Assembly: GCF_021261325.1 (NCBI RefSeq)
Contig: NZ_JAJSBI010000024.1
Coordinates: 1-64,000 of the forward strand
DNA from: Streptomyces guryensis
GTDB taxonomy: Bacteria; Actinomycetota; Actinomycetes; Streptomycetales; Streptomycetaceae
Length of the DNA stretch: 64,000 bases
Direction: 5' to 3'
The position numbers and the translations under genes were made by a program. Positions 35,345 through 43,303 of this stretch are shown piece after piece. Position 1 is the stretch's first letter. Each line of letters opens with the position of its first letter. The notes below the pieces were generated by a model that saw only the letters and a program-made list of their open reading frames with translations, was not told the DNA's origin and ran no database searches.

Positions 35345-36004
35345 ATGGTTGGCAGCCTCTCCACGGTCCCGCTCCCTCGTCGGCCGCTCGATCCGGACGA
35401 CCGGGTCAGGCGGTTCTACGAGAACGAACTGGGCTGGGCGACAGTGCCCGCGCGCGCGGCAGACCCCGGATCTCCGGTACGGCTCCGCGTGGGCGACCGC
35501 TTCGACGTCCTGGACGTCCCCGCCGAGGCGGGCCTGGCCGGTCTGCGGCATCTCGCGCCTGGCTCTCCGGTGGCCGTACAAGGGGACCGGATCCGGCTGC
35601 TGGTGGCCGCGGGCAGCGCGGACGAACTGCCGGGGCTGCTGGACTGGCTGGAGTGGGGCGCGCTGACGCTCGACCTCGGGGCGCTCGGCCCGGGCTGCGT
35701 CATGGACGCGCCGCTGCCGCCCGGGACGCCGCCGTCCGACGTACGGCCCGCGGGTCTACGGCCTGCGGGGGTACGTCCTGCTGGCCGCTCGGGCATGCAG
35801 GGGGCCGCCGTATGGCTGCGGCCCCCCGAGTGGCTGCGGCCCCCCGAGCCGGGGTGCGCGGTCGAGGCCTCGCTGCCGACGCTGTCGGCTGTGAGGGGCG
35901 GTGGGGGCGCCCCCGATCTCGTACGACTTGTGGACACGGTGGCGACGCGGTGCCACCGACTGCGGCTGCGGCGCGCGTGCGCCCAGCCCCTGGCCCTGCC
36001 GTAG
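35345..36004 (+). CDS. SCO3374-family protein, function unknown
   Basis: A 219-residue protein that I recognise as the family placed between clpC and lsr2 in streptomycetes. Residues about 15-105 look like a compact folded domain (RRFYENELGWATVPARA ... RIRLLVAAGSADELPGLLDWLEWG). The middle (about 125-160) is made of short duplications: PAG units (RPAGLRPAGVRPAG) and WLRPPE twice. A basic, Cys-containing tail follows (VATRCHRLRLRRAC). No signal peptide or membrane segment. No Shine-Dalgarno site is evident before the ATG. Confidence 0.75.
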   Translation: MVGSLSTVPLPRRPLDPDDRVRRFYENELGWATVPARAADPGSPVRLRVGDRFDVLDVPAEAGLAGLRHLAPGSPVAVQGDRIRLLVAAGSADELPGLLDWLEWGALTLDLGALGPGCVMDAPLPPGTPPSDVRPAGLRPAGVRPAGRSGMQGAAVWLRPPEWLRPPEPGCAVEASLPTLSAVRGGGGAPDLVRLVDTVATRCHRLRLRRACAQPLALP

Positions 36005-36012
36005 ACCAGCGA

Positions 36013-36348
36013 TCAGGCGTTGGCCTTCTCGTAGGCCTCGCGGATCGACGCCGGAACACGGCCGCGGTCGTTGACCTCGTAACCGTTCTCCTTCGCCCAG
36101 GCGCGGATCTGCGCGGTGTCCTGGCTGCCACCGGTGGCGGCACGCGCCTTTCCGCGTCCGCCGGAGGCACGGCCTCCGGTACGACGACCACCCTTCACGT
36201 AAGGCTCGAGAAGCCCACGGAGCTTGTCCGCATTGGCGGTCGTGAGATCGATCTCGTAAGTCTTGCCGTCCAACGCGAACGTGACGGTCTCGTCCGCCTC
36301 GCCGCCGTCGATGTCATCGACAAGAAGGACCTGAACCTTCTGTGCCAC
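36013..36348 (-). CDS. lsr2: Lsr2, H-NS-like nucleoid-associated repressor
   Basis: A 111-residue xenogeneic silencer that binds AT-rich DNA. The N-terminal beta/alpha oligomerisation part (QKVQVLLVDDIDGGEADETV) is followed by a basic Gly/Arg-rich linker and the DNA-binding helix pair containing the AT-hook-like RGR (VNDRGRVPASIREAYEKANA). The GTG at 36348 follows AAAGGAAA. In Streptomyces Lsr2 silences foreign and specialised-metabolite genes. Confidence 0.96.
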   Translation of the reverse strand: MAQKVQVLLVDDIDGGEADETVTFALDGKTYEIDLTTANADKLRGLLEPYVKGGRRTGGRASGGRGKARAATGGSQDTAQIRAWAKENGYEVNDRGRVPASIREAYEKANA

Positions 36349-36414
36349 CGGATTTCCTTTCATCCAAAACTTGAGGGCCGGGGGTCTGCGGCGTCCGCCG
36401 TTTCGCCGTCCCCT

Positions 36415-36444
36415 GTTATATGCAGTACTGCAGTACGTCGGAAA
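36415..36444 (-). promoter_or_regulatory. lsr2 promoter with a repeat in the spacer
   Basis: Minus strand: TTTCCG (36439-36444), an 18-bp spacer and TATAAC (36415-36420). The spacer is mostly TGCAGTACTGCAGTAC (36421-36436), which contains the 12-bp palindrome TGCAGTACTGCA. A protein bound there would block polymerase. The leader would be about 60 nt. Confidence 0.65.
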
Positions 36445-36610
36445 GCAAACCGCTTTTGCCGGAAAAACACAAACCCCTCGGAGAGACCGAGCGCGAGACC
36501 CAGTGCCGGAGCCGAGTGCTGGGCACACACCCACTCCGTCCGGAAACATACGCGTTTCGGACATAGGGAACCCGGGCATGGGCGGCGGAATGCGTCATGG
36601 TGATCGGCGA

Positions 36611-37153
36611 TCACAGATGCAGAAGCATCCGGCTGTTGCCCAAGGTGTTCGGTTTCACCCGTTCGAGACCCAGGAACTCCGCTACGCCTTCGTCATAGGA
36701 ACGCAGTAGCTCCGCGTAGACATCGGTGTCTACGGGTGTCTCACCGATCTCGACGAAGCCGTGCTTGGCGAAGAAGTCCACTTCGAAGGTCAGACAGAAA
36801 ACGCGACGAACACCCAGCCAGCGCGCGGTGTGCAGCAACTTCTCCAGCACCTGGTGCCCGACACCGGCGCCCTTCAGGCCGGGCTTCACCGCGAGAGTGC
36901 GGACTTCCGCGAGGTCTTCCCACATCACGTGCAGCGCGCCGCAGCCGACCACCTCGGCGTTGTCGTCCCGTTCGGCGACCCAGAACTCCTGGATGTCCTC
37001 GTAAAGGGTGACCGTCGCTTTGTCGAGCAGGATGCGGCCGCGGACGTACGTGTCAAGGAGACGGCGCACGGCCGGGACATCGCTGGTGCGGGCCCGCCGG
37101 ACAGTGATGGCTTTAGCGCTGACTTCGGGACCTTCGGGACTCTCTGCTGACAT
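36611..37153 (-). CDS. Amino-acid N-acetyltransferase, GNAT type (ArgA-like)
   Basis: A 180-residue GNAT enzyme. The acetyl-CoA site reads VKPGLKGAGVGHQVLEKLL, with motif A just before it (EVRTLAV), and the C-terminal text FAKHGFVEIGE. Closest by memory to the short glutamate/aspartate N-acetyltransferases such as M. tuberculosis Rv2747 (ArgA), the first step of arginine synthesis. TAGCGT lies exactly 6 nt before the ATG, so the mRNA is probably leaderless. The following BlaI-type gene is upstream on the same strand. Confidence 0.85.
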   Translation of the reverse strand: MSAESPEGPEVSAKAITVRRARTSDVPAVRRLLDTYVRGRILLDKATVTLYEDIQEFWVAERDDNAEVVGCGALHVMWEDLAEVRTLAVKPGLKGAGVGHQVLEKLLHTARWLGVRRVFCLTFEVDFFAKHGFVEIGETPVDTDVYAELLRSYDEGVAEFLGLERVKPNTLGNSRMLLHL

Positions 37154-37159
37154 GAGCGG

Positions 37160-37165
37160 ACGCTA
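37160..37165 (-). promoter_or_regulatory. -10 box TAGCGT, 6 nt before the acetyltransferase ATG
   Basis: It lies at the very end of the BlaI/CopY coding region (stop at 37163), so the acetyltransferase seems to have its own start point. Confidence 0.5.
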
Positions 37166-37606
37166 TCGCCCGTCACCCTCCTGTGCCGACCCGGGGTTCT
37201 CGCCGGCGGTATCGCTGCCGGTATCCGGGGCCGCTTCGGGTGTTTCCGGCCCTTGGACGATGCGCACGGCGTCACTGAGGGCCCGTCTCTGTTCATCGCT
37301 CATCATCCCGAAGAAGGCGACGAGAGCGGCTGCGGGGTTGTCGCTCTGCGACCAGGCGTCGTTCATCAGAGCGGCCGCGTAGGCGGCCCTGGTGGAGACG
37401 GCCTCATATCGATAGGCCCGGCCTTCCGCCTCGCGGCGCACCCAGCCCTTCTGATGGAGATTGTCCAAAACGGTCATCACCGTGGTGTACGCGATGGACC
37501 GTTCCTGCTGAAGGTCTTCCAGGACTTCTCGAACGGTCACCGGGCGGTTCCACTTCCACACCCGCGTCATGACCGCGTCTTCGAGTTCTCCCAATGGGCG
37601 AGGCAC
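37163..37606 (-). CDS. BlaI/MecI/CopY-family repressor
   Basis: A 147-residue winged-helix repressor. The DNA-binding half reads LGELEDAVMTRVWKWNRPVT, then AYTTVMTVLDNLHQKGWVRR. The C-terminal half is the dimer domain (MNDAWSQSDNPAAALVAFFG). Such proteins are usually cleaved by a BlaR-type membrane protease, whose gene normally sits next to it; none is visible here. GTG start at 37606 with GAGG close by; the small palindrome GGAGA-AC-TCTCC (37624-37635) upstream is a candidate operator. Confidence 0.9.
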   Translation of the reverse strand: MPRPLGELEDAVMTRVWKWNRPVTVREVLEDLQQERSIAYTTVMTVLDNLHQKGWVRREAEGRAYRYEAVSTRAAYAAALMNDAWSQSDNPAAALVAFFGMMSDEQRRALSDAVRIVQGPETPEAAPDTGSDTAGENPGSAQEGDGR

Positions 37607-37673
37607 ACCTCAGCACAATAGTGGGAGAACTCTCCATTGGCGTGCCGGACGGGCATGTTCACTGGCATACCCG

Positions 37674-37726
37674 AACAAAAAGGGCGTACGACTCGACGGC
37701 GCGGGCGCGCGCAGGAGTCGTACGCC
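37674..37726 (-). terminator. Intrinsic terminator with T-tract after the gene at 37751
   Basis: On the minus strand a 12-bp stem GGCGTACGACTC/GAGTCGTACGCC (arms at 37715-37726 and 37683-37694) is followed by CTTTTTG, an unusually clear U-tract for this genome. Confidence 0.85.
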
Positions 37727-37750
37727 GGTGGGGCGCCGTGGGGAGAGGGC

Positions 37751-37930
37751 TCAGCCGTCGGTCCTGGCGGGGGCCTGCCGGACCCCCTCGGCGTGCGCGA
37801 GGGCGGCGTCGACGGCCGCGTCCTCCTTGGCCTTGTTGGCCCCGCCCTGGGTCTTCACGATCACCCTGATCACGCCGATGAAGAACACGGCCATGACGAC
37901 CGGGGGCACAAGCGCGGAGAGGTAGTCCAT
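37751..37930 (-). CDS. Small single-pass membrane protein
   Basis: A 59-residue protein of unknown role: MDYLSALVPPVVMAVFFIGV starts a single membrane segment (about residues 8-25), followed by a charged, Ala-rich cytoplasmic tail (VKTQGGANKAKEDAAVDAAL). The ATG is preceded at 6 nt by TACCCT with no Shine-Dalgarno, and a strong terminator follows the stop, so this looks like a complete one-gene leaderless unit rather than chance. Confidence 0.75.
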   Translation of the reverse strand: MDYLSALVPPVVMAVFFIGVIRVIVKTQGGANKAKEDAAVDAALAHAEGVRQAPARTDG

Positions 37931-37936
37931 GCGTCC

Positions 37937-37942
37937 AGGGTA
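37937..37942 (-). promoter_or_regulatory. -10 box TACCCT, 6 nt before the ATG at 37930
   Basis: Together with the terminator at 37674-37726 it delimits a transcript of about 250 nt. Confidence 0.5.
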
Positions 37943-38003
37943 GCCACGGGCCGGCGGGGCGGGCGGGGCGGGGTTGGGGTGGTTCCGGGCGGTTCGGGCC
38001 GGG

Positions 38004-38693
38004 TCAGCCGGCGGCGAGGTGCCGGGGCGGGGTGGAGCCGGACGGTGGGGTGGGTTTGCGGCGGGGGAAGACCTCGCCCGGGGTCGGAATGGGACGGGCC
38101 GGTTTCGGGGCCGCCGGGGCGGGGGCCGGCTTGGGGGCCGCCGGCTTCTCCGCGGGCTTCTTCTCGGGTTTCCTCGCGGGGTCCCGGTCGATCTCCGGCC
38201 CGGCGTGCGTCCCGGCGCCCCTGAGGCCGCCCTGAACGGCCGTGAGGCGATTGCGGGCGGCCGGGACGGTCGGGGCTGCCGCGCCGGCCGGATCGCGCGC
38301 CAGGCGGGCGCGTACGTCCTGCTCCGCGAGCATCCGGCAGCGGCCCAGGAGCACGGAGGCGGCCGGGTTGCCGCGCAGCGCCCGGAGGGCGGCGAGGTCG
38401 TCGGGGTCCGGGCGGTACCCGGCACCCAGCGCCTCCTCGAGGAGTACGAGGTAGTCGGCGCTGGTGCCGGGCAGGGCGGCGCGGTAGCGCGCGAGGTCGG
38501 CCACCAGGAAGGCACGCAGCCTGGCGCCCTCGCGCATGGCTTCGTCGAGGGATTCGGCGAGCCGGAGACAGTCCTGGACGTCCCCGGCAGGAGTGGGGCC
38601 TGACTGAAGGGCGAGGGCGAGGGCGCGGCGGAGCACACGCAGCTCCTCCACGCCGAACGCCATGCCGCCGCGGGATCCGTATGGCGTGGGCAT
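38004..38693 (-). CDS. Hypothetical protein with helical N-terminal domain and Pro/Lys/Ala-rich tail
   Basis: Unrecognised 229-residue protein. Residues about 10-140 look like an all-helical domain (MAFGVEELRVLRRALALALQ, YLVLLEEALGAGYRPDPDDL, ASVLLGRCRMLAEQDVRARL). Residues 165-229 are low complexity, dominated by KP, AP and PK (KPEKKPAEKPAAPKPAPAPA). No signal peptide. TATCGT stands 6 nt before the ATG. Upstream, the word TTCGACAT is repeated directly. Confidence 0.72.
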   Translation of the reverse strand: MPTPYGSRGGMAFGVEELRVLRRALALALQSGPTPAGDVQDCLRLAESLDEAMREGARLRAFLVADLARYRAALPGTSADYLVLLEEALGAGYRPDPDDLAALRALRGNPAASVLLGRCRMLAEQDVRARLARDPAGAAAPTVPAARNRLTAVQGGLRGAGTHAGPEIDRDPARKPEKKPAEKPAAPKPAPAPAAPKPARPIPTPGEVFPRRKPTPPSGSTPPRHLAAG

Positions 38694-38699
38694 GCGGCG

Positions 38700-38705
38700 A
38701 CGATA
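38700..38705 (-). promoter_or_regulatory. -10 box TATCGT, 6 nt before the ATG at 38693
   Basis: A direct repeat ATTCGACAT/TTTCGACAT (38722-38740) lies 20-40 bp upstream of it, where an activator or repressor could bind. Confidence 0.5.
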
Positions 38706-38793
38706 CGCGCTAATCAGACAAATTCGACATATTTCGACATAGGGGGCGGGTGTGGCGCAGTTTGAGGCACCCGGTTGCGCCGCGGGGCCGCCC

Positions 38794-39591
38794 TCACATG
38801 CGGGACACGTTGCGCTCGTACACCAGCCGCAGCCCGACCAGCGTCAGCCACGGCTCGTGCTCGTCGATCACCGACGACTCGCCCAGCACCATCGGTGCCA
38901 GCCCGCCGGTGGCGATCACCGTCACCTCGTCCGGGTCCTCCGCCAGCTCCCGCGCCATCCGGCTCACGACCCCGTCGACCTGTCCGGCGAACCCGTAGAT
39001 GATCCCGGACTGCATCGCCTCGACCGTGTTCTTGCCGATCACGCTCCGCGGCCGGGCCACCTCGATCTTCCGCAGCTGCGCGCCCCGGACGCCGAGCGCC
39101 TCCACGGAGATCTCGATACCGGGCGCGATGACGCCGCCGATGTACTCACCGCGCGCGGAGACCGCGTCGAACGTCGTGGCGGTACCGAAGTCCACGACGA
39201 TCGCCGGGCCGCCGTACAGCTCGACGGCGGCCACCGCGTTGATGATGCGGTCGGCGCCGACCTCCTTGGGGTTGTCGGTCAGGATCGGCACGCCCGTCTT
39301 CACGCCCGGCTCCACCAGCACGGCGGGCACGTCGCCGTAGTACCGGCGCGTCACCTCACGCAGCTCGTGCAGCACGGACGGCACGGTCGCGCAGATCGCG
39401 ATGCCGTCGATGCCGTCGCCCAGTTCGTCGCCAAGCAGCGGGTGCATGCCCATCAGGCCCTGCAGCAGCACCGCCAGTTCGTCCGCCGTGCGGCGCGCGT
39501 CGGTGGAGATGCGCCAGTGCTCGACGATGTCGTCCCCGTCGAAGAGGCCCAGGACGGTGTGCGTGTTCCCTACGTCGATCGTCAGCAGCAT
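38794..39591 (-). CDS. coaX: Type III pantothenate kinase
   Basis: First step of CoA synthesis: phosphorylates pantothenate. The 265-residue protein has the ASKHA motifs LTIDVGNTHTVLGLFDG at the start, GADRIINAVAAVELYG, and VDFGTATTFDAVSARGEYIG, all diagnostic for CoaX. Last gene of the cluster DUF2520-panC-nadB-nadC-coaX, 9 bp after nadC, so pantothenate made by PanC is consumed by the enzyme of the same operon. GGAG stands 11 nt before the ATG. Confidence 0.96.
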   Translation of the reverse strand: MLLTIDVGNTHTVLGLFDGDDIVEHWRISTDARRTADELAVLLQGLMGMHPLLGDELGDGIDGIAICATVPSVLHELREVTRRYYGDVPAVLVEPGVKTGVPILTDNPKEVGADRIINAVAAVELYGGPAIVVDFGTATTFDAVSARGEYIGGVIAPGIEISVEALGVRGAQLRKIEVARPRSVIGKNTVEAMQSGIIYGFAGQVDGVVSRMARELAEDPDEVTVIATGGLAPMVLGESSVIDEHEPWLTLVGLRLVYERNVSRM

Positions 39592-39600
39592 GGCCGGTAC

Positions 39601-40578
39601 CTACTCCGCCGCTCGCAGGTCGAGGCCGATGTCGAGGATCGGCGAGGAGTGGGTCAGGGCTCCTACGGCGAGGTAGTCGACGCCGGTGTCGGCGTACGCC
39701 TTCGCGTTCTCCAGGGTGAGCCGGCCCGACGCCTCCAGGGCCGCGCGGCCGTGCACCAGGGCCACCGCCTCCTCGCACTCGCCGGGTGTGAAGTTGTCCA
39801 GCAGGATCAGGTCGGCGCCGGCGTCGACGACCTCGCGCAGCTGGTGCAGGGTGTCGACCTCGACCTCGATGGGGATCTCGGGGAAGGTCTCCCGTACGGC
39901 CTTGAAGGCCTGTGCGACACCGCCCGCGGCGACGACGTGGTTGTCCTTGACCAGGGCCGCGTCCGACAGCGACATGCGGTGGTTGACGCCGCCGCCGCAG
40001 CGGACCGCGTACTTCTCCAGGGAGCGCAGGCCCGGCGTCGTCTTGCGGGTGTCGCGCACGCGTGCCTTCGTGCCCTCGAGAACGTCCGCCCACGCGCGCG
40101 TGGCGGTCGCGATGCCCGACAGGCGGCACACCAGGTTGAGCGCACTGCGCTCGGCGGTGAGCAGGTCGCGCGTGCGCGTGGTGACCGACAGGAGCTTCTG
40201 CCCGGCCGCCACCCGGTCGCCGTCCTCGACGTGCCGCTCGACCTCGAACTCGTCCGTGCAGACCACCGAGATCACCGCTTCGGCGACCCTGAGGCCCGCC
40301 ACGACGCCCGCCTCGCGCGCGGTGAAGTCGGCGGTGGCGACGGCCTCCTCGGGGATGGTCGCGACGGTCGTCACGTCCACACCGTGGTCGAGGTCCTCCT
40401 GGATGGCGACGTTTGCGATGTCCTCGACCTCCACGGGGTCGAGTCCGGCGTCGGCCAGGAGCTGGGCGAGCGCCGGGTCGAGCCCGCACTCCAGGTACTC
40501 CGCGTCGGCGTCCGCGCCGCAGGCGCAGCCGTCGCCGCAGCCTCCGGTCGAGGCGAGGGGAAGGTCGGGGGTGCTCAC
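39601..40578 (-). CDS. nadC: Nicotinate-nucleotide pyrophosphorylase (quinolinate phosphoribosyltransferase)
   Basis: Converts quinolinate and PRPP to nicotinate mononucleotide in NAD synthesis. 325 residues; the extra N-terminal arm has a Cys-rich piece (GGCGDGCACGADAD) not needed for the fold. Family text includes LLTAERSALNLVCRLSGIAT, RKTTPGLRSLEKYAVRCGGG, HRMSLSDAALVKDNH and the C-terminal YADTGVDYLAVGALTHS. The GTG at 40578 has AGGAG 11 nt upstream; a GTG at 40587 would overlap the nadB stop but has the ribosome site too close. Confidence 0.96.
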   Translation of the reverse strand: MSTPDLPLASTGGCGDGCACGADADAEYLECGLDPALAQLLADAGLDPVEVEDIANVAIQEDLDHGVDVTTVATIPEEAVATADFTAREAGVVAGLRVAEAVISVVCTDEFEVERHVEDGDRVAAGQKLLSVTTRTRDLLTAERSALNLVCRLSGIATATRAWADVLEGTKARVRDTRKTTPGLRSLEKYAVRCGGGVNHRMSLSDAALVKDNHVVAAGGVAQAFKAVRETFPEIPIEVEVDTLHQLREVVDAGADLILLDNFTPGECEEAVALVHGRAALEASGRLTLENAKAYADTGVDYLAVGALTHSSPILDIGLDLRAAE

Positions 40579-40583
40579 TTCTG

Positions 40584-42305
40584 TCACTGCTCCTGGGGAC
40601 GGTGCTGCTGCCGGGTCGGGGGGAAGTCTGGGGTGTCCGTGGTGTGTACGGCGAGCGTCCGGTCGGGATTGAGCCGTACGACGATGTGGCGCCGCCACGC
40701 GGCGTCGTCGCGGTCGGCGCGGTCCTCGCGCCAGTGGCAGCCGCGGGTCTCCTCACGCAGCAGGGCAGCGGTGACCAGGACGCGGGCCACGCACAGGAGG
40801 TTGGTGGCCTCCCAGGTGTCGACGCCGGCCTCGGACGTCTTGCCGTTCTCGTCGAGGGCGTCGCGGGCCTCGGTGTGCAGCTGCTGGAGCTGTTCGGCGG
40901 CCTTGGCGAGGGACTCGGCGGACCGCAGGACGCCCGCACCGTCCGTCATGATCCGCTGGATCGCGAAACGGTCCTCGGGGGCGAGGAGCGGGTGCGCGGG
41001 CACCTCGGGGTGCTCGACCGGTTCGGGCACGCGCGCGTGGAGGCCGCTCTCCGCGTGGGCGGCGGCGATGTCCTCCGCGATGCGCTCGGCGTAGACGAGG
41101 CCTTCGAGGAGGGAGTTGGAGGCGAGGCGGTTGGCGCCGTGCACGCCGGTGCAGGCGACCTCTCCGCACGCGTACAGGCCGGGGACGGTCGTACGGCCCT
41201 GGGAGTCGGTGCGGACGCCGCCGGAGGCGTGGTGGGCGGCCGGGGCGATCGGGATGGGCTCGGTGATCGGGTCGATGCCGTTGGCGCGGCAGGCGGCGAG
41301 GATGGTCGGGAAGCGGTGCTGCCACATCTCGGCGCCGAAGTGCCGGGCGTCGAGGAACATGTGCTCGGCGTCCTGCTCCTGCATGCGGCGCAGGATGCCC
41401 TTGGCGACGATGTCCCTGGGCGCGAGCTCGGCCAGTTCGTGCTGCCCGACCATGAAGCGCACGCCGGCGGCGTCCACCAGGTGCGCGCCCTCGCCGCGCA
41501 CGGCCTCGGAGACGAGCGGCTGCTGGCCCTCCGCCTCCGGGCCGAGGAACAGCACGGTCGGGTGGAACTGCACGAACTCCAGGTCGCTCACCTCGGCGCC
41601 CGCGCGCAGGGCGAGCGCGACGCCGTCGCCGGTGGACACGGACGGGTTGGTGGTCGCGGAGAACACCTGCCCCATGCCGCCGGTGGCGAGGACCACCGCG
41701 GGGGCGTGCACGGCGCCCACGCCGTCGTGCTGGCCTTCGCCCATGACGTGCAGGCTCACGCCCGCCGTCCGGCCGTCGGCGTCGGTCAGCAGGTCCAGCA
41801 CGAGCGCGTTCTCGATGGTGCGCAGTCCACGCGCGCGTACCGCCTCCACGAGCGCCCGGGAGATCTCCGCGCCGGTCGCGTCACCGCCCGCGTGCGCGAT
41901 CCGGCGACGGTGGTGTCCGCCCTCGCGCCCGAGCTGCAGGTCGCCCTCTTCGGACTCGTCGAAGTGCGCGCCGGTCGCGATGAGGCGGCGTACGGCGTCG
42001 GGGCCCTCGGTGACGAGGATGCGTACGGCCTCCTCGTCGCACAGGCCCGCGCCGGCCACCAGGGTGTCGTCCAGGTGCTGTTCGGGGGTGTCGCCCTCGC
42101 CCAGGGCGGCGGCGACGCCGCCCTGCGCCCAGCGCGTGGAGCCGTCGTCGAGGCGGGCCTTGGTGACGACGACCGTCTTCAGGCCGACGGCCTCGCAGCG
42201 CAGGGCGGCGGTCAGGCCGGCCACCCCGGAGCCGACGACGACCACGTCGGCGGAGATGGCCCACCCGGGGGCGGGCGCGTGCAGTCGTATGCCTGTGCTG
42301 GTCAC
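40584..42305 (-). CDS. nadB: L-aspartate oxidase
   Basis: FAD enzyme that oxidises aspartate to iminoaspartate for quinolinate synthesis. 573 residues. FAD motif VVVVGSGVAGLTAALRCEAV at the N-terminus, then WAQGGVAAALGEGDTPEQH, HRRRIAHAGGDATGAEI and GLYACGEVACTGVHGANRLA, followed by the helical C-terminal domain. Its GTG overlaps the panC stop (GTGA). The quinolinate synthase gene nadA is not in this window, although NadB needs it. Confidence 0.96.
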   Translation of the reverse strand: MTSTGIRLHAPAPGWAISADVVVVGSGVAGLTAALRCEAVGLKTVVVTKARLDDGSTRWAQGGVAAALGEGDTPEQHLDDTLVAGAGLCDEEAVRILVTEGPDAVRRLIATGAHFDESEEGDLQLGREGGHHRRRIAHAGGDATGAEISRALVEAVRARGLRTIENALVLDLLTDADGRTAGVSLHVMGEGQHDGVGAVHAPAVVLATGGMGQVFSATTNPSVSTGDGVALALRAGAEVSDLEFVQFHPTVLFLGPEAEGQQPLVSEAVRGEGAHLVDAAGVRFMVGQHELAELAPRDIVAKGILRRMQEQDAEHMFLDARHFGAEMWQHRFPTILAACRANGIDPITEPIPIAPAAHHASGGVRTDSQGRTTVPGLYACGEVACTGVHGANRLASNSLLEGLVYAERIAEDIAAAHAESGLHARVPEPVEHPEVPAHPLLAPEDRFAIQRIMTDGAGVLRSAESLAKAAEQLQQLHTEARDALDENGKTSEAGVDTWEATNLLCVARVLVTAALLREETRGCHWREDRADRDDAAWRRHIVVRLNPDRTLAVHTTDTPDFPPTRQQHRPQEQ

Positions 42306-43303
42306 GAGGCGGCTCCGAGGGTTCCGAATACGAGTGGGATGTTGTCGATCAACCGGGTCGTCCCGACCCGGGCGGCGACGGCGAGGACGGCCTCGCCGGT
42401 GAAGTCGTCCTCGATCTCGCTGAAGTCGGACGGGTCGACCAGGGCCAGGTAGTCCAGTTCGAGCGGCGGAGACAGCCGCGCGGCGTCGTCGAGGACCAGC
42501 CGGGCGGCGGCGCGGACGGCCGTCGGGGCACCCGGGAGCGCCTTCGCGACGGCGTGCGCGTCGGCGGCCGCACGGGACTCCCCTATGGCGCTGAGCGCCT
42601 CGGCACGCGCGTGCGTGGCGGGCACTTCGCGGGCACGCGCGCGCAGCGCCTCCTGGGCCGCGTGCCGGTCGCTGCCCGCGAACAGCGCCCGGGAGAGGCT
42701 GAGCGCCGTGCGCCGCTGCTCGGGCGAGAGGTAGCGGTTGCGGCTGGAGAGGGCGAGGCCGTCCTCCTCGCGCACCGTGGGGACGCCGACGATCTCGACG
42801 CCGAAGTTCAGGTCCCGCACCATGCGGCGGATCAGGGCGAGCTGCTGGGCGTCCTTCTCGCCGTACAAGGCGGTGTCGGGGCGGGTGAGGTGCAGCAGCT
42901 TGGCGACGACGGTGAGCATGCCGTCGAAGTGGCCGGGGCGCGAGGCGCCCTCCAGGCGCGCCCCCATGGGGCCCGCGGTGATGCGGACCTGGGGCTCGCC
43001 GCCCGGGTAGACCTCGTCCGCGGAGGGCGCGAACACGGCGTCCGCGCCGGACTGTTCGGCGATCTTCAGGTCGGCGTCCAGGGTGCGCGGGTAGCGGTCG
43101 AGGTCCTCGCCCGCGCCGAACTGCAAGGGGTTCACGAAGACGGTGACGACGACCTCGCCGCCCGGTCCGGCGATCTCGCGGGCGGTGCGGATCAGCGTGG
43201 CGTGGCCCTCGTGCAGGGCGCCCATGGTCATCACCACGGCGCGGCGGCCGGTACGCGTGCGTGCGTGCAGTTCGTCGGCGGTGCGCAGCAGGGTGGTGGT
43301 CAT
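42302..43303 (-). CDS. panC: Pantothenate synthetase
   Basis: Joins pantoate and beta-alanine with ATP. 333 residues. HIGH-like motif MTMGALHEGHATLIRTA, pantoate site text FVNPLQFGAGEDLDRYPR, LEGASRPGHFDGMLTVVAKL, and the KMSKS-like SSRNRYLSPEQR. Its ATG overlaps the stop of the DUF2520 gene (ATGA) and its stop overlaps the nadB start, so translation is coupled along the operon. panD and panB are not present here. Confidence 0.96.
   Translation of the reverse strand: MTTTLLRTADELHARTRTGRRAVVMTMGALHEGHATLIRTAREIAGPGGEVVVTVFVNPLQFGAGEDLDRYPRTLDADLKIAEQSGADAVFAPSADEVYPGGEPQVRITAGPMGARLEGASRPGHFDGMLTVVAKLLHLTRPDTALYGEKDAQQLALIRRMVRDLNFGVEIVGVPTVREEDGLALSSRNRYLSPEQRRTALSLSRALFAGSDRHAAQEALRARAREVPATHARAEALSAIGESRAAADAHAVAKALPGAPTAVRAAARLVLDDAARLSPPLELDYLALVDPSDFSEIEDDFTGEAVLAVAARVGTTRLIDNIPLVFGTLGAAS

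Noticed and set aside
38752..42452. Long plus-strand frames of 780 and 679 residues
   Set aside because: Mirror images of coaX, nadC and nadB; rich in Val/Asp/Gly/Arg without motifs.
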